DNA of 64,000 nucleotides from Pseudomonas sp. CFII64 (GTDB taxonomy: Bacteria > Pseudomonadota > Gammaproteobacteria > Pseudomonadales > Pseudomonadaceae): contig NZ_ATLO01000053.1 in NCBI RefSeq assembly GCF_000416235.1, positions 62,001-126,000 of the forward strand. The letters run 5' to 3'. Shown piece after piece: positions 26,831-35,559 of the stretch (positions are counted from its first letter, which is position 1; each line of letters opens with the position of its first letter). The translations under genes and the position numbers were made by a program. Under the pieces are notes generated by a model. That model worked only from the letters and a program-made list of their open reading frames with translations. It was not told where the DNA came from and did no database searches.

Positions 26831-27724
26831 ATGACGACGCTGACTTTCCATCGCCCGCAAGACAGTTATGACTTGGCAGACTGGGGAGGGTATCGCTCGA
26901 TACTGACTTCGTCGCACTTTCAGATAACGGACGGCTTTCATGCCACGGATGTCTACGGCTTCTTTGCCGACAACTCCACCGGCGTCACCAGCGGCCTGGT
27001 GACCGGATTTGTCTGGTCGCAAAGCGGCGCGCCGGTGGTCAGTATTTCCGGGCTGAACCTCAATTTTTTAAAGGCACTCAATTCCACTCCAGCCGGTATC
27101 TTGGCGGAGGTTTTGAAAGGCAACGACACGATCATTGGCTCCTATGACAATGACGTTTTCTATGGCTATACCGGCAACGACACGTTTGTCGGCGGTTTGG
27201 GCGTGGACACAGCGGCTTACGATGGCGGGCGCAGCCAGGTGACGGTTAGCGCCAGTGGCAGCGGTTATAAGGTCAGCACGTTTGGCAAGGTGGACACCTT
27301 GAGCGGTATCGAGCGTATTGCCCTGGGTGACGGGTCGGTGCTGGCGCTGGACGTGAAGCCCGGTGAAAACGCCGGCTCCGCTTATCGTATCTACCAGGCG
27401 GCATTTGATCGCAAACCCGACCTGTCGGGCCTCAAGTACTGGATCAAGCAAATGGATGCAGGTGCCAGCCTGACCCAGGTCGCACAAGGCGTGGTCAATA
27501 GCACCGAGTTCAAGGCGCTGAACCCGACCAATGATTCCACGGCGCTGATCAACAACTTTTACCTGCACGTCTTGCACCGTGCGCCCGATGCCGCCGGTTT
27601 ACAGTACTGGAGCACGGCCGCCGCCAATGGCCTGCGGCCTCATGAAATACTGGCGGCTTTTTCCGAAAGCACCGAGAACGTCAACGGCACGGCTGGCGCT
27701 TTGAAAGACGGGATCTGGATGTAG
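26831..27724 (+). CDS. DUF4214 secreted protein with short RTX segment
   Basis: 297 residues, no signal peptide. The N-terminal about 95 residues form a variable beta domain (SSHFQITDGFHATDVYG). RTX-type nonapeptides, GNDTIIGSYDND and GNDTFVGGLGVDTA, lie at about 97-130. A linker of the GKVDTLSGIERI type leads to two DUF4214 motifs (AFDRKPDLSGLKYW and LHRAPDAAGLQYW, about 190-260). The terminus ends LKDGIWM. This is the same plan as the three tandem genes at 29.4-32.4 kb, but it is clearly diverged and on the other strand. A strong AAGGAGAAGGA box precedes the start. Calcium-binding and type I export are inferred from the RTX repeats and the lack of a Sec signal. Confidence 0.85.
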   Translation: MTTLTFHRPQDSYDLADWGGYRSILTSSHFQITDGFHATDVYGFFADNSTGVTSGLVTGFVWSQSGAPVVSISGLNLNFLKALNSTPAGILAEVLKGNDTIIGSYDNDVFYGYTGNDTFVGGLGVDTAAYDGGRSQVTVSASGSGYKVSTFGKVDTLSGIERIALGDGSVLALDVKPGENAGSAYRIYQAAFDRKPDLSGLKYWIKQMDAGASLTQVAQGVVNSTEFKALNPTNDSTALINNFYLHVLHRAPDAAGLQYWSTAAANGLRPHEILAAFSESTENVNGTAGALKDGIWM

Positions 27725-27757
27725 GTCGGCCTGTTCGCGACCGCGTTATTGTGTAGA

Positions 27758-27799
27758 ACTGGCTTTAGCCGGGAGCACGCTCTCCCGGCTAAAGCCAGT
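27758..27799. terminator. Perfect 18-bp-stem hairpin between convergent genes
   Basis: ACTGGCTTTAGCCGGGAG and its exact inverse flank a 6-nt loop, between the DUF4214 gene and rmd (convergent). It can serve as a bidirectional terminator and is also REP-like. Confidence 0.75.
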
Positions 27800-27822
27800 C
27801 CTACGAATCGCGCCTTAAACCC

Positions 27823-28779
27823 TCAGCCTTTACTCACCTGATCACGCCAGTCGATGAGTAAGTCATTGAGTGTGTCTTGCAGGGCGAAGGCCGGTTGCCA
27901 GCCGGTGGTCTGGCGGATGGCGTCGCTGTTGCCGCTGGCGCTGGGGATGTCGGAAGGGCGCATGCGCTCGGGATCTTCTACGACTTCGATGGTCTTGCCG
28001 GTCAGTTCCAGCAGGGTATCGAGCATGGTCTGGATTTTGCGCGGCTGGCCGCTGCAGATGTTGAAGCAGCGCGGATAGGTCGCGGGTTTATCGGCCAGTT
28101 CCAGCAATTTGATGTAGGCGCCGCACACGTCGCGTACATCGAGAAAGTCGCGTTCAGCCTGCAAGTTGCCGACTTTGAGCTGCGGCGCTTGCTGACCGGC
28201 TTCGATCAAGGCGATCTGGCGCGCGAACGAGGCTGTCACGAAGTCCGCTGACTGGCCTGGGCCGATGTGGTTGAAAGGTCGCACGATGACCCCCGGCATG
28301 CCTTGGCGGAAATACTCCTGAAAGGCGGCCTCGGCGGCCAGTTTGCTGGCGGCGTAAGGGTTCATTGGCTGGCACAGGGTGTTTTCGGTCAGCGGGATGC
28401 CTTGCTTGAAGCTGGCGCCGTAGACTTCCGAAGAGCTGACAAACAGCACAAAGGCTTTCGGGGCGTGACGCTGCAAGGCTTGCAGCAGGTTGACGCTGCC
28501 CATGACGTTGGTTTGCCAGGTCAGCAGCGGCTCTTTGAAACTGGTCGGCACATGGGTGATGGCCGCCAGATGCACCACATGTGTGGGCGCGGCTTCGGCA
28601 ATGGCGAGTTCCAGGCCTTGGGCGTCACGGATGTCGCACTGCAGGGTCTGGTTGGCATGCTTGGGTAGTGGAGAAGTCGCCCCGACCAACGCAATGACGT
28701 GATGCCCGGCCTCTTGCAGGATCTTGCACAAAATCTGCCCAACGAAACCGTTGGCGCCTGTGATGAGAATGCGTTGCAT
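27823..28779 (-). CDS. rmd: GDP-4-dehydro-6-deoxy-D-mannose reductase (GDP-D-rhamnose synthase)
   Basis: Reduces the Gmd product to GDP-D-rhamnose. The 318-residue SDR protein has the NAD(P) motif GANGFVG at residues 7-13, HLAAITHVP, active-site YAASK near 146, and the stretch VRPFNHIGPGQ characteristic of Rmd. P. aeruginosa Rmd shares this plan, including the late NICSGQPRKI. It stands alone, convergent with a DUF4214 gene and 22 kb from gmd, which is unusual since rmd and gmd are adjacent in the P. aeruginosa common-antigen operon. A UDP-sugar epimerase is the alternative, but the HIGPGQ motif and the nearby gmd and manC favour Rmd. Confidence 0.82.
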   Translation of the reverse strand: MQRILITGANGFVGQILCKILQEAGHHVIALVGATSPLPKHANQTLQCDIRDAQGLELAIAEAAPTHVVHLAAITHVPTSFKEPLLTWQTNVMGSVNLLQALQRHAPKAFVLFVSSSEVYGASFKQGIPLTENTLCQPMNPYAASKLAAEAAFQEYFRQGMPGVIVRPFNHIGPGQSADFVTASFARQIALIEAGQQAPQLKVGNLQAERDFLDVRDVCGAYIKLLELADKPATYPRCFNICSGQPRKIQTMLDTLLELTGKTIEVVEDPERMRPSDIPSASGNSDAIRQTTGWQPAFALQDTLNDLLIDWRDQVSKG

Positions 28780-29024
28780 GGTCGCAGCTTCCTTAAGTGC
28801 ATGGGCGCAAGCGGGCGAGTTTAACAGGCGCCGCCGTTGCAGCCGAATGCTGATACGGCCGCATCGTGGCCGTGTGATCGGTCAGACCGCGAGGCTCAAC
28901 CTTATGTACAAAAAATAGCGTTCGAATCATCCGTAACTATATTTTCATTTGACAGTTGACGGCCCTGTTGCCGGGAATCATTGTGGCATTTCAATATCAT
29001 CCACGATGTTTCATCGAGCCCCCT

Positions 29025-29363
29025 ATGAAAAGAATTCTTGCCGCTGCTGGCCTCTCGCTTTTTGCAGCGCATGCTGTCGCTGCGACAATCAACATCGAAA
29101 ACAAATCGTCGTGGGAAATCCATGAAATTTATTTCGCACCCTCGAGCCAGGATGATTGGGGCGACGATCACTTGGGTAAGAAAGTGCTCAAGCCAGGGAT
29201 GACGTTGACGTTGACCGGTGTAACCGCTGGCAAGTGGGATGTACGTCTGGTCGATGAAGACGAAGACGAGTGCATTGTAAAAAATCAGCAAATCAGCGCA
29301 TCGGAAAAATTCTCGATCGATGATGACGACTTGCTCGGTTGCCAGGCAGCAACCGAAGAGTAA
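29025..29363 (+). CDS. Small secreted acidic protein
   Basis: 112 residues with a clear Sec signal peptide (MKRILAAAGLSLFAAHAVAA, cleavage about residue 21). The remainder is acidic and compact: INIENKSSWEIHEIYFAPSS, GVTAGKWDVRLVDEDEDEC and a C-terminal Cys that could pair with the Cys in DECIV. This family is widespread in proteobacteria, often mislabelled argininosuccinate lyase, and its function is unknown. The frame is open from 28956, but the ATG at 29025 begins the signal peptide. The 245-bp region upstream has no gene. Confidence 0.7.
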   Translation: MKRILAAAGLSLFAAHAVAATINIENKSSWEIHEIYFAPSSQDDWGDDHLGKKVLKPGMTLTLTGVTAGKWDVRLVDEDEDECIVKNQQISASEKFSIDDDDLLGCQAATEE

Positions 29364-29407
29364 GCCGCTGGAGCGCGCAGTTCAGACGGCGCGCTCCATG
29401 AACGTGT

Positions 29408-30313
29408 CTAGACCAACCAGACGCCATTGTTCAGGTCGGCAGCCGTGTTGTTGATGTTCTCCTTACTTTCGGAAAACGAGACCAGCACCTGGGCGGACGT
29501 CGTGCCGTGGTTCATGGCATCGCTCCAGAACGCCAGCCCGGGCGCATCAGCCGGACGATGCAGAACGTGTTGGTAGTAGCTGTTGACCAGCGACGTCGGG
29601 TCAGTGCCTGGATTAAGCGTCTGGAATTCCTTGCTGGACACGAAACCCTGAGCCACCTGGGTCGCGCTCGCGCCCGAATCCAGCGCTCCTGTCCAGAATT
29701 TCAAGCCTGCCGCATCCGGCTTGCGATCAAACGCTGCCTGATACAGGCGATAGGCAGAACCGGTGTTCTCACCGGCCTTCACGTCCAGTGCCAGCACCGA
29801 ACCGTCGCCCATGCCCACACGCTCGACGTTGGTCAGTGTGTCGACTTTGCCGTTGGCTTTGACGGTGAAGCTTGAGCCGTTATTGACCACGCTGACGTTG
29901 CTTTTAGTGCCTGCGTAGAAAACGGTATCCACGCCACTGCCGCCATCGATTGTGTCGTTGCCGCCGGCACTTTTTATCAGGTCGTTGCCCGAAGATCCGA
30001 TGACCGTATCGTTGCCTTTGAGCACTTCATTGAGTGCGCCATTGAAGTCGAAATTATCGATATAGCGCTCGACGGTCATTGCGTCGACGTTTAAACCGGT
30101 AATCGCGTAATAAAGGCCGTTCTGATAGGCGATGGTGGACGTTAGCGTGCCACCGCTCAGCCAGTCGGCACTGAACTGGAAGTTACCCAGGTAATCCTGG
30201 GTTTTAACGCCGTCGGTGACCCGTATCTGGGCAGAGTTGACGATAGTGAACTCGCCATCCCATGCCTGAAGCGTGTTCATGTTGATGGGTTGATAGAGTT
30301 TCAAGGTGGCCAT
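29408..30313 (-). CDS. DUF4214/RTX secreted protein, tandem copy A
   Basis: 301 residues, no signal peptide. Variable N-terminal beta domain (about 1-98), RTX-like GNDTVIGSSGNDLIKSAGGN (about 100-120), linker GKVDTLTNVERVGMGDGSV, then two DUF4214 motifs (AFDRKPDAAGLKFW and LHRPADAPGLAFW) and an end in NNGVWLV. Almost identical at DNA level to copy B (30383-31408), including the 69-bp spacer upstream, but differing at several bases in the last 100 bp of the gene. Probable type I substrate. Confidence 0.85.
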   Translation of the reverse strand: MATLKLYQPINMNTLQAWDGEFTIVNSAQIRVTDGVKTQDYLGNFQFSADWLSGGTLTSTIAYQNGLYYAITGLNVDAMTVERYIDNFDFNGALNEVLKGNDTVIGSSGNDLIKSAGGNDTIDGGSGVDTVFYAGTKSNVSVVNNGSSFTVKANGKVDTLTNVERVGMGDGSVLALDVKAGENTGSAYRLYQAAFDRKPDAAGLKFWTGALDSGASATQVAQGFVSSKEFQTLNPGTDPTSLVNSYYQHVLHRPADAPGLAFWSDAMNHGTTSAQVLVSFSESKENINNTAADLNNGVWLV

Positions 30314-30332
30314 TTATTCTTCCCTAAATATA

Positions 30333-30370
30333 GAGCTGCATCGCAAGGCACAGGCCTTGCGATGCAGCTC
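30333..30370 (-). terminator. Hairpin between tandem DUF4214 copies (first)
   Basis: Perfect 17-bp stem GAGCTGCATCGCAAGGC with a 4-nt loop, lying after copy B's stop and before copy A's start. An identical hairpin occurs at 31428-31465. The 69-bp spacers are identical, so the repeat unit includes them. Confidence 0.7.
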
Positions 30371-30382
30371 AGCGCAAGCGGA

Positions 30383-31408
30383 TCAGACCAGCCAGACGCC
30401 ATTGTTCAGGTCGGCGGCCGTGTTGTTGATGTTTTCCTGGCTTTCGGAAAACGAGACCAGCAACTGGGCGGACGTCGTGCCGTGGTTCATGGCATCACTC
30501 CAGAACGCCAGCCCGGCCGCATCAGCGGGACGATGCAGAACGTGCTGGTAGTAGCTGTTGACCAGCGACGTCGGGTCAGTGCCTGGATTAAGCGTCTGGA
30601 ATTCCTTGCTGGACACGAAACCCTGAGCCACCTGGGTCGCGCTCGCGCCCGAATCCAGCGCTCCTGTCCAGAATTTCAAGCCTGCCGCATCCGGCTTGCG
30701 ATCAAACGCTGCCTGATACAGGCGATAGGCAGAACCGGTGTTCTCACCGGCCTTCACGTCCAGGGCGCCTGAATCCAGCGCTCCGGTCCAGAATTTCAAA
30801 CCTGCCGCATCCGGCTTGCGATCAAATGCCGCCTGATACAGGCGATACGCGGAACCGGTGTTCTCACCGGCCTTCACGTCCAGTGCCAGCACCGAACCGT
30901 CGCCCATGCCCACACGCTCGACGTTGGTCAGTGTGTCGACTTTGCCGTTGGCTTTGACGGTGAAGCTTGAGCCGTTATTGACCACGCTGACGTTGCTTTT
31001 AGTGCCTGCGTAGAAAACGGTATCCACGCCACTGCCGCCATCGATTGTGTCGTTGCCGCCGGCACTTTTTATCAGGTCGTTGCCCGAAGATCCGATGACC
31101 GTATCGTTGCCTTTGAGCACTTCATTGAGTGCGCCATTGAAGTCGAAATTATCGATATAGCGCTCGACGGTCATTGCGTCGACGTTTAAACCGGTAATCG
31201 CGTAATAAAGGCCGTTCTGATAGGCGATGGTGGACGTTAGCGTGCCACCGCTCAGCCAGTCGGCACTGAACTGGAAGTTACCCAGGTAATCCTGGGTTTT
31301 AACGCCGTCGGTGACCCGTATCTGGGCAGAGTTGACGATAGTGAACTCGCCATCCCATGCCTGAAGCGTGTTCATGTTGATGGGTTGATAGAGTTTCAAG
31401 GTGGCCAT
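30383..31408 (-). CDS. DUF4214/RTX secreted protein, tandem copy B (mosaic, internal 40-residue duplication)
   Basis: 341 residues, same plan as copy A, but 40 residues (ALDVKAGENTGSAYRLYQAA through LKFWTGALDSG) occur twice in a row, adding 120 bp. The two units differ at silent sites: the first (30771-30890) carries the spelling of copy C, the second (30651-30770) that of copy A. The N-terminal part matches A, while the last 100 bp match C. The gene therefore looks like a product of unequal recombination between A-like and C-like parents. It remains in frame. Function as for copy A. Confidence 0.85.
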   Translation of the reverse strand: MATLKLYQPINMNTLQAWDGEFTIVNSAQIRVTDGVKTQDYLGNFQFSADWLSGGTLTSTIAYQNGLYYAITGLNVDAMTVERYIDNFDFNGALNEVLKGNDTVIGSSGNDLIKSAGGNDTIDGGSGVDTVFYAGTKSNVSVVNNGSSFTVKANGKVDTLTNVERVGMGDGSVLALDVKAGENTGSAYRLYQAAFDRKPDAAGLKFWTGALDSGALDVKAGENTGSAYRLYQAAFDRKPDAAGLKFWTGALDSGASATQVAQGFVSSKEFQTLNPGTDPTSLVNSYYQHVLHRPADAAGLAFWSDAMNHGTTSAQLLVSFSESQENINNTAADLNNGVWLV

Positions 31409-31427
31409 TTATTCTTCCCTAAATATA

Positions 31428-31465
31428 GAGCTGCATCGCAAGGCACAGGCCTTGCGATGCAGCTC
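31428..31465 (-). terminator. Hairpin between tandem DUF4214 copies (second)
   Basis: Identical copy of the 17-bp-stem hairpin at 30333-30370, after copy C's stop. Confidence 0.7.
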
Positions 31466-31477
31466 AGCGCAAGCGGA

Positions 31478-32374
31478 TCAGACCAGCCAGACGCCATTGT
31501 TCAGGTCGGCGGCCGTGTTGTTGATGTTTTCCTGGCTTTCGGAAAACGAGACCAGCAACTGGGCGGACGTCGTGCCGTGGTTCATGGCATCACTCCAGAA
31601 CGCCAGCCCGGCCGCATCAGCGGGACGATGCAGAACGTGCTGGTAGTAGCTGTTGACCAGCGACGTCGGGTCAGTGCCTGGATTAAGCGTCTGGAATTCC
31701 TTGCTGGACACGAAACCCTGAGCCACCTGGGTCGCGCTGGCGCCTGAATCCAGCGCTCCGGTCCAGAATTTCAAACCTGCCGCATCCGGCTTGCGATCAA
31801 ATGCCGCCTGATACAGGCGATACGCGGAACCGGTGTTCTCACCGGCCTTCACGTCCAGTGCCAGCACCGAACCGTCGCCCATGCCCACACGTTCTACGTT
31901 GGTCAGTGTGTCGACCTTGCCATTGGCTTTGACGGTGAAGCTTGAGCCGTTATTGACCACGCTGACGTTGCTTTTGGTGCCTGCGTAAAAAACCGTATCC
32001 ACGCCGCCGCGACCATCAATGTTGTCGTTACCGGCGCCCGTGGCAAAACCGTCGTTGCCGTACGAGCCGATGATGGTGTCATCGCCGTCGAACAGTTTTT
32101 CGGTAATCGATATACGGCCGGCCAACATTTGTTGAACGTTGATATTGATCCCGGAAACGCTGAGCACCGGCGCGCCGGATTCGGACCAGGTCATGGCGGT
32201 CAGATTACCGGCCAGGCCGGTGGAGGTGTTCGAGACAAAGATGCCTTTGGCATCTACCGTGTGCACGCCATCGGTGAGCTGGAATTGGGTAACGCTGCTG
32301 CTTGAAACCGCGAGATTGTTCCAGGCGTTGATGTCGTAGCTGCTGGCAGGACGAGAGTAAGTAATGTTGGACAT
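31478..32374 (-). CDS. DUF4214/RTX secreted protein, tandem copy C (different N-terminal domain)
   Basis: 298 residues. The first about 125 residues (MSNITYSRPASSYDINAW, TDGVHTVDAKG) are unrelated in detail to A and B and closer in plan to the protein at 26831. From GGVDTVFYAGTKSNVSV onward it is nearly identical to A and B through both DUF4214 motifs to NNGVWLV. ATG at 32374 with AAGGAAACTCCC upstream is preferred over an in-frame codon at 32434. It is the first gene of the tandem array in transcription order. Head variation on a constant DUF4214 tail is the reverse of the arrangement in the S-layer-like pair. Confidence 0.85.
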   Translation of the reverse strand: MSNITYSRPASSYDINAWNNLAVSSSSVTQFQLTDGVHTVDAKGIFVSNTSTGLAGNLTAMTWSESGAPVLSVSGININVQQMLAGRISITEKLFDGDDTIIGSYGNDGFATGAGNDNIDGRGGVDTVFYAGTKSNVSVVNNGSSFTVKANGKVDTLTNVERVGMGDGSVLALDVKAGENTGSAYRLYQAAFDRKPDAAGLKFWTGALDSGASATQVAQGFVSSKEFQTLNPGTDPTSLVNSYYQHVLHRPADAAGLAFWSDAMNHGTTSAQLLVSFSESQENINNTAADLNNGVWLV

Positions 32375-32583
32375 GGGAGTTTCCTTCTCCTTGATTCGAG
32401 AATGATTGAAGGCAGGCATCTGGCGATGCCGCAACCGCTCTGCGGACGTCTATAGAGGGGGAAAAATCGATTCAGTTCCGTATTTGTTAGTTGCAACCAG
32501 GTCAGGCAACTCGTCTGGGCGATTGCACTAACCCGATTTCAACTCCTGTAAGGCCGCATTGCGCAGACCTGCAGAAGAACGCT

Positions 32584-33732
32584 TTAGCCTTTATTGGCCA
32601 ACACTTTGCGATACACCGCAAGCGTCTGCTCTGCACACGCCTGCCAGGTGTACTGTTTGGCACGCGCCAGGCCGCGCTGGATTTTTTGCTCACGTTCATC
32701 GCTGTGCTCCAGAACGCTCAGCATTGCCGCGCTGATGCTCTGGGCGCTAGAAGGGTCCACGGACCAGGCTGCGTCGCCGGTGACTTCCGGCACTGATGTG
32801 GTGTTGGAGGCGATCACCGGGCATTGCGCGGCAAACGCTTCAATCACCGGCAAACCGAAGCCTTCATACAATGAGGCGAACACCAGCGCGCCAGCGCTTT
32901 GCAGCAGGGCCAATACTTCGCTTTGCGGCAAGTAGCTGAGCCAGCGGCCTTCGCCACGTTGCTGCAGCGCTTCAAGTTGCGGCAGCAATTCTTCATTGCT
33001 CCAGCCGTCGCGGCCAACGATCACCAGCGGATGGGCCTTGCGCACGTCTTCAGGCAATTGCTGGAAAGCTTCCAGCACGCGCGGCAGATTCTTGCGTGGT
33101 TGCAGGGTGCCGACAAACAGGAAGAAACCGGGCTTGAGGCCATGCTTGTCCAGAACCGCCTCGCGCTGGGGAGCTTCGATGCGTTCGAAATAGATCGGGT
33201 CGACGCCCAGCGGGGTGACGCTGATGCGCTCAGGCTCGATGCCCAGGTGCTGGACCATGTCCTGTTTGCTGTATTCGGAGATTGTGATGATGTGATCGGC
33301 GCGGCGGATGCTGGTTGCGAACAGCCAGCTCTTGAGGCTTTTCAGATCCTGTTTGATCCACTCCGGATGCAACAAGGGGATCAGGTCCATGATCGTGGCC
33401 ACGGTGGGCACGCCACGAATCAGCGGGATATGGTGATCGGTGGCGTGAAACAGGTCGAGTTCGCGGCTGATGGCTGCGCTGTTGCTCAATGGCAGCTTGA
33501 GCACGCCGCTGAGAATGGCGTGAATCCGATAGTCCTTGGCCAATACTTGTGGCGCGCCACACGGCATGGCCGGCAAGTGCTTGCCAAACGCGTAAGGCTT
33601 GAATCGAGTATCACTGCCTTGGGCCACTTCGTTGAGGCTTTGCCAGAGTGCGCGCGAATAAATGCCGATGCCGTCCAGATGTCCCGCGCGTTCACCGCCT
33701 GCCCAGACGGTACAGCTGAAGCCTATTTCCAT
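32584..33732 (-). CDS. GT4-family glycosyltransferase, probably mannosyl/D-rhamnosyl transferase
   Basis: About 382 residues. Typical GT-B fold with the N-terminal GIGIYSRALW, the central FVGTLQPRKNLPRVLEAF and the E-x7-E motif in SLYEGFGLPVIEAF. It resembles WbpY/WbpZ-like enzymes that act on GDP-mannose or GDP-D-rhamnose in common polysaccharide antigen synthesis. The neighbour manC, divergent across a 262-bp promoter region, supports a GDP-sugar donor. The ATG at 33732 is preferred to an in-frame TTG at 33756. No membrane segments; acts on the inner face of the inner membrane. Donor and linkage cannot be read from sequence. Confidence 0.85.
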   Translation of the reverse strand: MEIGFSCTVWAGGERAGHLDGIGIYSRALWQSLNEVAQGSDTRFKPYAFGKHLPAMPCGAPQVLAKDYRIHAILSGVLKLPLSNSAAISRELDLFHATDHHIPLIRGVPTVATIMDLIPLLHPEWIKQDLKSLKSWLFATSIRRADHIITISEYSKQDMVQHLGIEPERISVTPLGVDPIYFERIEAPQREAVLDKHGLKPGFFLFVGTLQPRKNLPRVLEAFQQLPEDVRKAHPLVIVGRDGWSNEELLPQLEALQQRGEGRWLSYLPQSEVLALLQSAGALVFASLYEGFGLPVIEAFAAQCPVIASNTTSVPEVTGDAAWSVDPSSAQSISAAMLSVLEHSDEREQKIQRGLARAKQYTWQACAEQTLAVYRKVLANKG

Positions 33733-33994
33733 TCTTGTCTTTCTCGATCCAAGCAATTGCGTGACAACTCAGGCGTGCTGCGTGAGAGGTAATCAGGGCG
33801 CGGAGCCTAACATGCGCGGGCGTTCCAAGCATTTTCCAAAGCGTGAGTCAGTTAAAACGCTTTGTTCTTAGGTATCTTCGGACAGATGCCCCTATCAAGA
33901 AGTTCTAATAGCAACACGCCATATTGCATCCCCCCTACAGCCCCCGGATAATGCGCCCCTCGCTGCACCCACGTGGCACAAGAATGGAGCTTCT

Positions 33995-35413
33995 ATGTTC
34001 ACCCCTGTAATCCTGGCTGGCGGTAATGGTTCGCGTCTGTGGCCTCTGTCGCGCCAAAGCTTTCCCAAGCAGTTTCTTGCCCTCGACGGTCAGGATCAGG
34101 GAACGATGTTCCAGCGCACCCTGGCTCGGCTGGATGGCCTTGAGCATTCGCCTGCGGTGGTAGTGAGCAACGAAAATCACCGCTTTATCGTCGCCGAACA
34201 GCTGCGTGTGGCGAAGATGAAAAGTCGCCGGATCATTCTTGAGCCGTTGGCCCGCAACACGGCGCCGGCCATTGCCCTGGCTGCGCTGGAAGCCACCGCC
34301 GATGGCAGCGATCCGATCCTGCTGGTGCTGGCCGCCGATCACCATATCCATGATGAAAACGCGTTCCGCGACGCTGTGCGTGTGGCGCAGTCCTACGCCG
34401 AAGCCGGTCGTCTGGTGACGTTTGGCATCACGCCGACCCACGCCGAGACCGGTTTCGGTTACATCCAGTGCGGCGAAGCCATCGAGCAGGGCGGTTTTGC
34501 CATTGCTGCGTTCAAGGAAAAACCATCGCCGGACATGGCCGAAGAGTATCTGTCTTCGGGCGTTTACTTGTGGAACAGCGGCATGTTCATGTTCCGCGCC
34601 TCGGTGTTCTTGAAAGAACTGGGCCGGCATCGCCCGGACATTTTGTCCGCCTGCCGGGTTGCCCTGAGCCAGGCTGAAAACGACAGCCACTTCATGCACA
34701 TTCCGGCCGAACAATTCGCACTGTGCGCCGATGAGTCGGTGGATTACGCGGTGATGGAACACACCTCGGCCGGTCTGGTTGTGCCGCTGGATGCCGGCTG
34801 GAACGATCTGGGCAGCTGGGCGGCGATCTGGGATGTGGGTCCGCATGATGCCAACAAGAATCGTCTCGAAGGCGATGTGATGGCGATCGATACCCATAAC
34901 TGCCTGGTGCAATCCCATCACCGGCTGGTGGCCACCGTTGGCCTGCAAGACCTGATCGTCATCGAAACCAAGGACGCCGTGCTGGTTGCCAACAAGCACG
35001 ACAGCCAGCAGGTCAAGGACGTGGTCAAGCGTCTGCAAGCCGAAGAGCGCGCCGAGTTCGTGACCCACCCGCTGGTCAATCGCCCCTGGGGCCATTACGA
35101 CACGGTCGACAAGGGCGAGCGTTATCAGGTCAAGCGCATCAGCGTTTTGCCGGGCGAATGCCTGTCATTGCAGCTGCATTACCACCGCGCCGAGCACTGG
35201 ATCGTGGTGTCCGGCACGGCGCGGGTGATCTGTGGCGATGCTGAACTGATCCTTTCCGAAAATCAGTCCACGTACATCCCGCTGGGCGTGAAGCACTCGC
35301 TGTCCAACCCGGGCAAGGTGCCGTTGGAACTGATCGAAGTGCAATCCGGGGCTTACCTGGGCGAAGACGATATCGTGCGCTTCGAAGATCGTTACGGGCG
35401 TCTGGCTAAGTAA
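33995..35413 (+). CDS. manC: Mannose-1-phosphate guanylyltransferase / mannose-6-phosphate isomerase
   Basis: Bifunctional type II PMI-GMP of the AlgA/WbpW family. It makes mannose-6-phosphate from fructose-6-phosphate and GDP-mannose from mannose-1-phosphate. The 472-residue protein has the pyrophosphorylase signature GGNGSRLWPLSRQSFPKQF at residues 9-27, a guanylyltransferase core to about 340, and a C-terminal cupin PMI domain (from about 350) with NRPWGHYDTVDKG, LHYHRAEHW and the C-terminal RFEDRYGRL. It supplies gmd and hence GDP-D-rhamnose. A degenerate copy of its last about 84 bp is found at 48559-48642. Confidence 0.95.
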   Translation: MFTPVILAGGNGSRLWPLSRQSFPKQFLALDGQDQGTMFQRTLARLDGLEHSPAVVVSNENHRFIVAEQLRVAKMKSRRIILEPLARNTAPAIALAALEATADGSDPILLVLAADHHIHDENAFRDAVRVAQSYAEAGRLVTFGITPTHAETGFGYIQCGEAIEQGGFAIAAFKEKPSPDMAEEYLSSGVYLWNSGMFMFRASVFLKELGRHRPDILSACRVALSQAENDSHFMHIPAEQFALCADESVDYAVMEHTSAGLVVPLDAGWNDLGSWAAIWDVGPHDANKNRLEGDVMAIDTHNCLVQSHHRLVATVGLQDLIVIETKDAVLVANKHDSQQVKDVVKRLQAEERAEFVTHPLVNRPWGHYDTVDKGERYQVKRISVLPGECLSLQLHYHRAEHWIVVSGTARVICGDAELILSENQSTYIPLGVKHSLSNPGKVPLELIEVQSGAYLGEDDIVRFEDRYGRLAK

Positions 35414-35439
35414 GAGCTGCACTGCTCAGATCCCGTCTG

Positions 35440-35466
35440 AAAACCCGCGTCTGGTACGCGGGCTTT
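35440..35466 (+). terminator. Terminator-like hairpin after manC
   Basis: AAACCCGCGT/ACGCGGGCTTT stem with a CTGGT loop, 26 nt after the manC stop. Short T run. Confidence 0.7.
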
Positions 35467-35559
35467 CATGAACGGTCGCGAAGGGGGTCGTTGATGCCTC
35501 TATAAAAACCGCCAGGTGTTTACCTACCTTCACCTGCTGGGTTAAGGGCGCGTCAATGG

